From: Caulobacterales bacterium RIFOXYB1_FULL_67_16
GTDB lineage: Bacteria; Pseudomonadota; Alphaproteobacteria; Caulobacterales; Caulobacteraceae
Direction of reading: 5' to 3'
NCBI GenBank assembly: GCA_001796045.1
Contig: MGLN01000022.1
Coordinates: 32,691-38,991 of the forward strand
DNA: 6,301 nucleotides
The notes beneath the pieces are model-generated. The model was not told the DNA's origin. It did no database searches and saw nothing but the letters and a program-made list of their open reading frames with translations. The position numbers and the translations under genes are program-made. This document shows, piece by piece, positions 5,123 through 6,301 of the stretch; the stretch's first letter is position 1, and every line of letters starts with the position of its first letter.

Positions 5123-6301
5123 GCATCCTCTCGTCCTCACCGGCCGGATCGGTCGCAAACGAGTCGTGACGGCCTGCAACGCCGCCGCCGCCGCCTCCGG
5201 CGCGCGCGTCGGCATGGCCGCGACCCAGGCCCAGGCCCTGATCCCGGGTCTGGACGTGAGAGACGCCGATCCGCATGGCGACGCCGAGGCTCTGGACCGC
5301 CTCGCCCTGTGGGCGATGCACCGCTACGCCCCCGTGTGCCAGGCCGATCCGCCGGATGGGCTGGCGATCGACGTCACCGGCGCCGCCCATCTTAAGGGAG
5401 GCGAGGCGGCGCTTCTGCGCGATCTGGCGACGCGCCTTCAGGGCGTCGGTGTGACCAGTCGGGGCGTCGTCGGCCCCACGCTCGGCGCCGCCCATGCGGT
5501 CGCCCGTTTCCGCGCCAACCAGAGCCTCATCGCGGAAGACGGCGTCGATGCGGCGCTCTCCCCCTTGCCGCTGGAGGCCTTGCGCCTCCCGGCGGACCTT
5601 CCCGCCGGGCTGAGGCGAATGGGGTTCGAGCGGATCGGCGACGTCGCCCACCGGCCCCGCGCGCCTCTCCAGCTCCGTTTCGGAGCGGAGCTGGGCCGGC
5701 GTCTCGACCAGGCCTATGGCCGGTCGGGCGAGCCCCTGATCCCGGTCGAGGCGCCTGAGACGCCCCGCGTCGAACGGGTCTTCGCCGAGCCTATCGGGGC
5801 CCCTGAAACCCTGGCCCGGTACGCCGGCGCCCTGGCCGAAGCCCTGTGCGGGCAGTTGGAGACGCGCGGCCTGGGGGCGCGACGGCTCGACTGGCTCTGC
5901 TACCGCGTGGACAACCGGATCGAGGCGGTCCGTGTGGGTCTGGCCAAGCCGGTGCGCGACGTGCGCCGACTGACCCGGCTGCTGACCGACAAGATCGAAA
6001 CGATCGCGCCCGGCTTCGGCATCGACCGCATGACGCTGGCCGCGAGTGCGGCCGAGCCGCTGAACTGGCGGCCCGCCGCCGCGCGTTTCGGCGCGGAGGC
6101 CGCACCGGACGTGTCCATGCTCGTCGATACCTTGGCGAACCGGATCGGCGCCGACCGGCTCTATCGGCTGTCTCCGGTGGAAAGCGACGTCCCGGAGCGC
6201 TCCACCCGGAAGGTCGCACCTCTGTCCGCCCCGACGGGCGGGGCCTGGGCGCCGGACTGGCCACGCCCGACGCGGCTGTTCCGCAAGCCGGAGCCGATCG
6301 A
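5037..6301 (+). CDS. imuB: ImuB, non-catalytic Y-family polymerase homologue (3' end outside window)
   Basis: ImuB is the adaptor of the DnaE2 mutasome: it resembles Y-family polymerases but is thought not to synthesise DNA, and links DnaE2 to the beta clamp. Translation from ATG 5037 gives MRRVVSLFLPNWPVDRL, the typical ImuB N-terminus, and the frame is open for 421 residues to the window edge (family about 480-520). The palm segment LAIDVTGAAHLKGGE (109-123) stands where catalytic Y-family enzymes have SIDE. Asp112 remains but the following Glu is Val, and the N-terminal metal-binding Asp is also absent, in line with an inactive polymerase fold. A helix-hairpin-helix-like stretch LRLPADLPAGLRRMGFERIGDVA lies at about 181-205. 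LYRLSPVESDVPERS (375-389) is the conserved C-terminal ImuB motif. No clear beta-clamp motif is visible in the part seen. It starts inside imuA (86-bp overlap). dnaE2 is expected downstream. Confidence 0.93.
   Translation, partial: MRRVVSLFLPNWPVDRLHRRLGADAPPPEHPLVLTGRIGRKRVVTACNAAAAASGARVGMAATQAQALIPGLDVRDADPHGDAEALDRLALWAMHRYAPVCQADPPDGLAIDVTGAAHLKGGEAALLRDLATRLQGVGVTSRGVVGPTLGAAHAVARFRANQSLIAEDGVDAALSPLPLEALRLPADLPAGLRRMGFERIGDVAHRPRAPLQLRFGAELGRRLDQAYGRSGEPLIPVEAPETPRVERVFAEPIGAPETLARYAGALAEALCGQLETRGLGARRLDWLCYRVDNRIEAVRVGLAKPVRDVRRLTRLLTDKIETIAPGFGIDRMTLAASAAEPLNWRPAAARFGAEAAPDVSMLVDTLANRIGADRLYRLSPVESDVPERSTRKVAPLSAPTGGAWAPDWPRPTRLFRKPEPI

Noticed and set aside
3905..5215. 436-codon minus-strand open frame opposite imuA and the SRAP gene
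   Set aside because: It crosses the LexA box, both divergent starts and two well-supported genes; its sequence is Arg/Gly/Ala-rich without motifs.
1..6301. CRISPR array, tRNA or rRNA, transposase or insertion-sequence ends
   Set aside because: No regularly spaced direct repeats, no tRNA-like cloverleaf, no transposase motifs and no terminal inverted repeats flanking the ATPase gene were found by eye.

Overview
The window is high-GC bacterial DNA, most likely from an alphaproteobacterium (something like Caulobacteraceae, Sphingomonadales or Rhizobiales). Two things point there. One is a perfect GAAC-N7-GAAC motif, the alphaproteobacterial LexA box, just upstream of an imuA-imuB pair of the alphaproteobacterial type. 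The other is the DUF736/ArdC-type gene pair, which is common on plasmids and integrative elements of that class. The exact genus cannot be read from this window.

Layout, left to right. (1) 1-206, plus strand: the C-terminal end of a MerR-family regulator with a Cys/His-rich tail, cut by the window edge. (2) 228-2180, minus: a 650-residue SMC/Rad50-like ABC ATPase with a long coiled-coil middle and a four-cysteine zinc-binding apex. (3) 2177-2920, minus: an ArdC-like antirestriction protein (DNA-binding domain plus HExxH metallopeptidase) whose C-terminus is missing. It ends directly in the ATPase gene through a GTGA stop/start overlap. (4) 2993-3286, minus: a 97-residue DUF736 protein, separated from ardC by a perfect 12-bp GC hairpin. 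(5) 3287-3633: a 347-bp non-coding stretch with a cluster of inverted repeats. (6) 3634-4212, minus: a SRAP/YedK-type protein that shields abasic sites. (7) 4213-4363: the divergent regulatory region with the LexA box. (8) 4364-5122, plus: imuA. (9) 5037-6301, plus: imuB, overlapping imuA by 86 bp and running off the right edge. dnaE2 would be expected next but is not in view.

The right half is an SOS-mutagenesis module: LexA-controlled ImuA/ImuB serve the error-prone polymerase DnaE2, and the divergent SRAP protein caps abasic sites in single-stranded DNA. The left half looks like accessory mobile-element DNA: antirestriction/conjugation-associated genes with a probable defence or DNA-processing ATPase joined to the broken 3' end of ardC. 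The main unexplained item is this ArdC(truncated)-ATPase pair. The ATPase is coupled translationally to a shortened zinc-peptidase protein, no remnant of the missing ardC 3' end lies downstream, and the unit stops 21 bp from a convergent merR gene.
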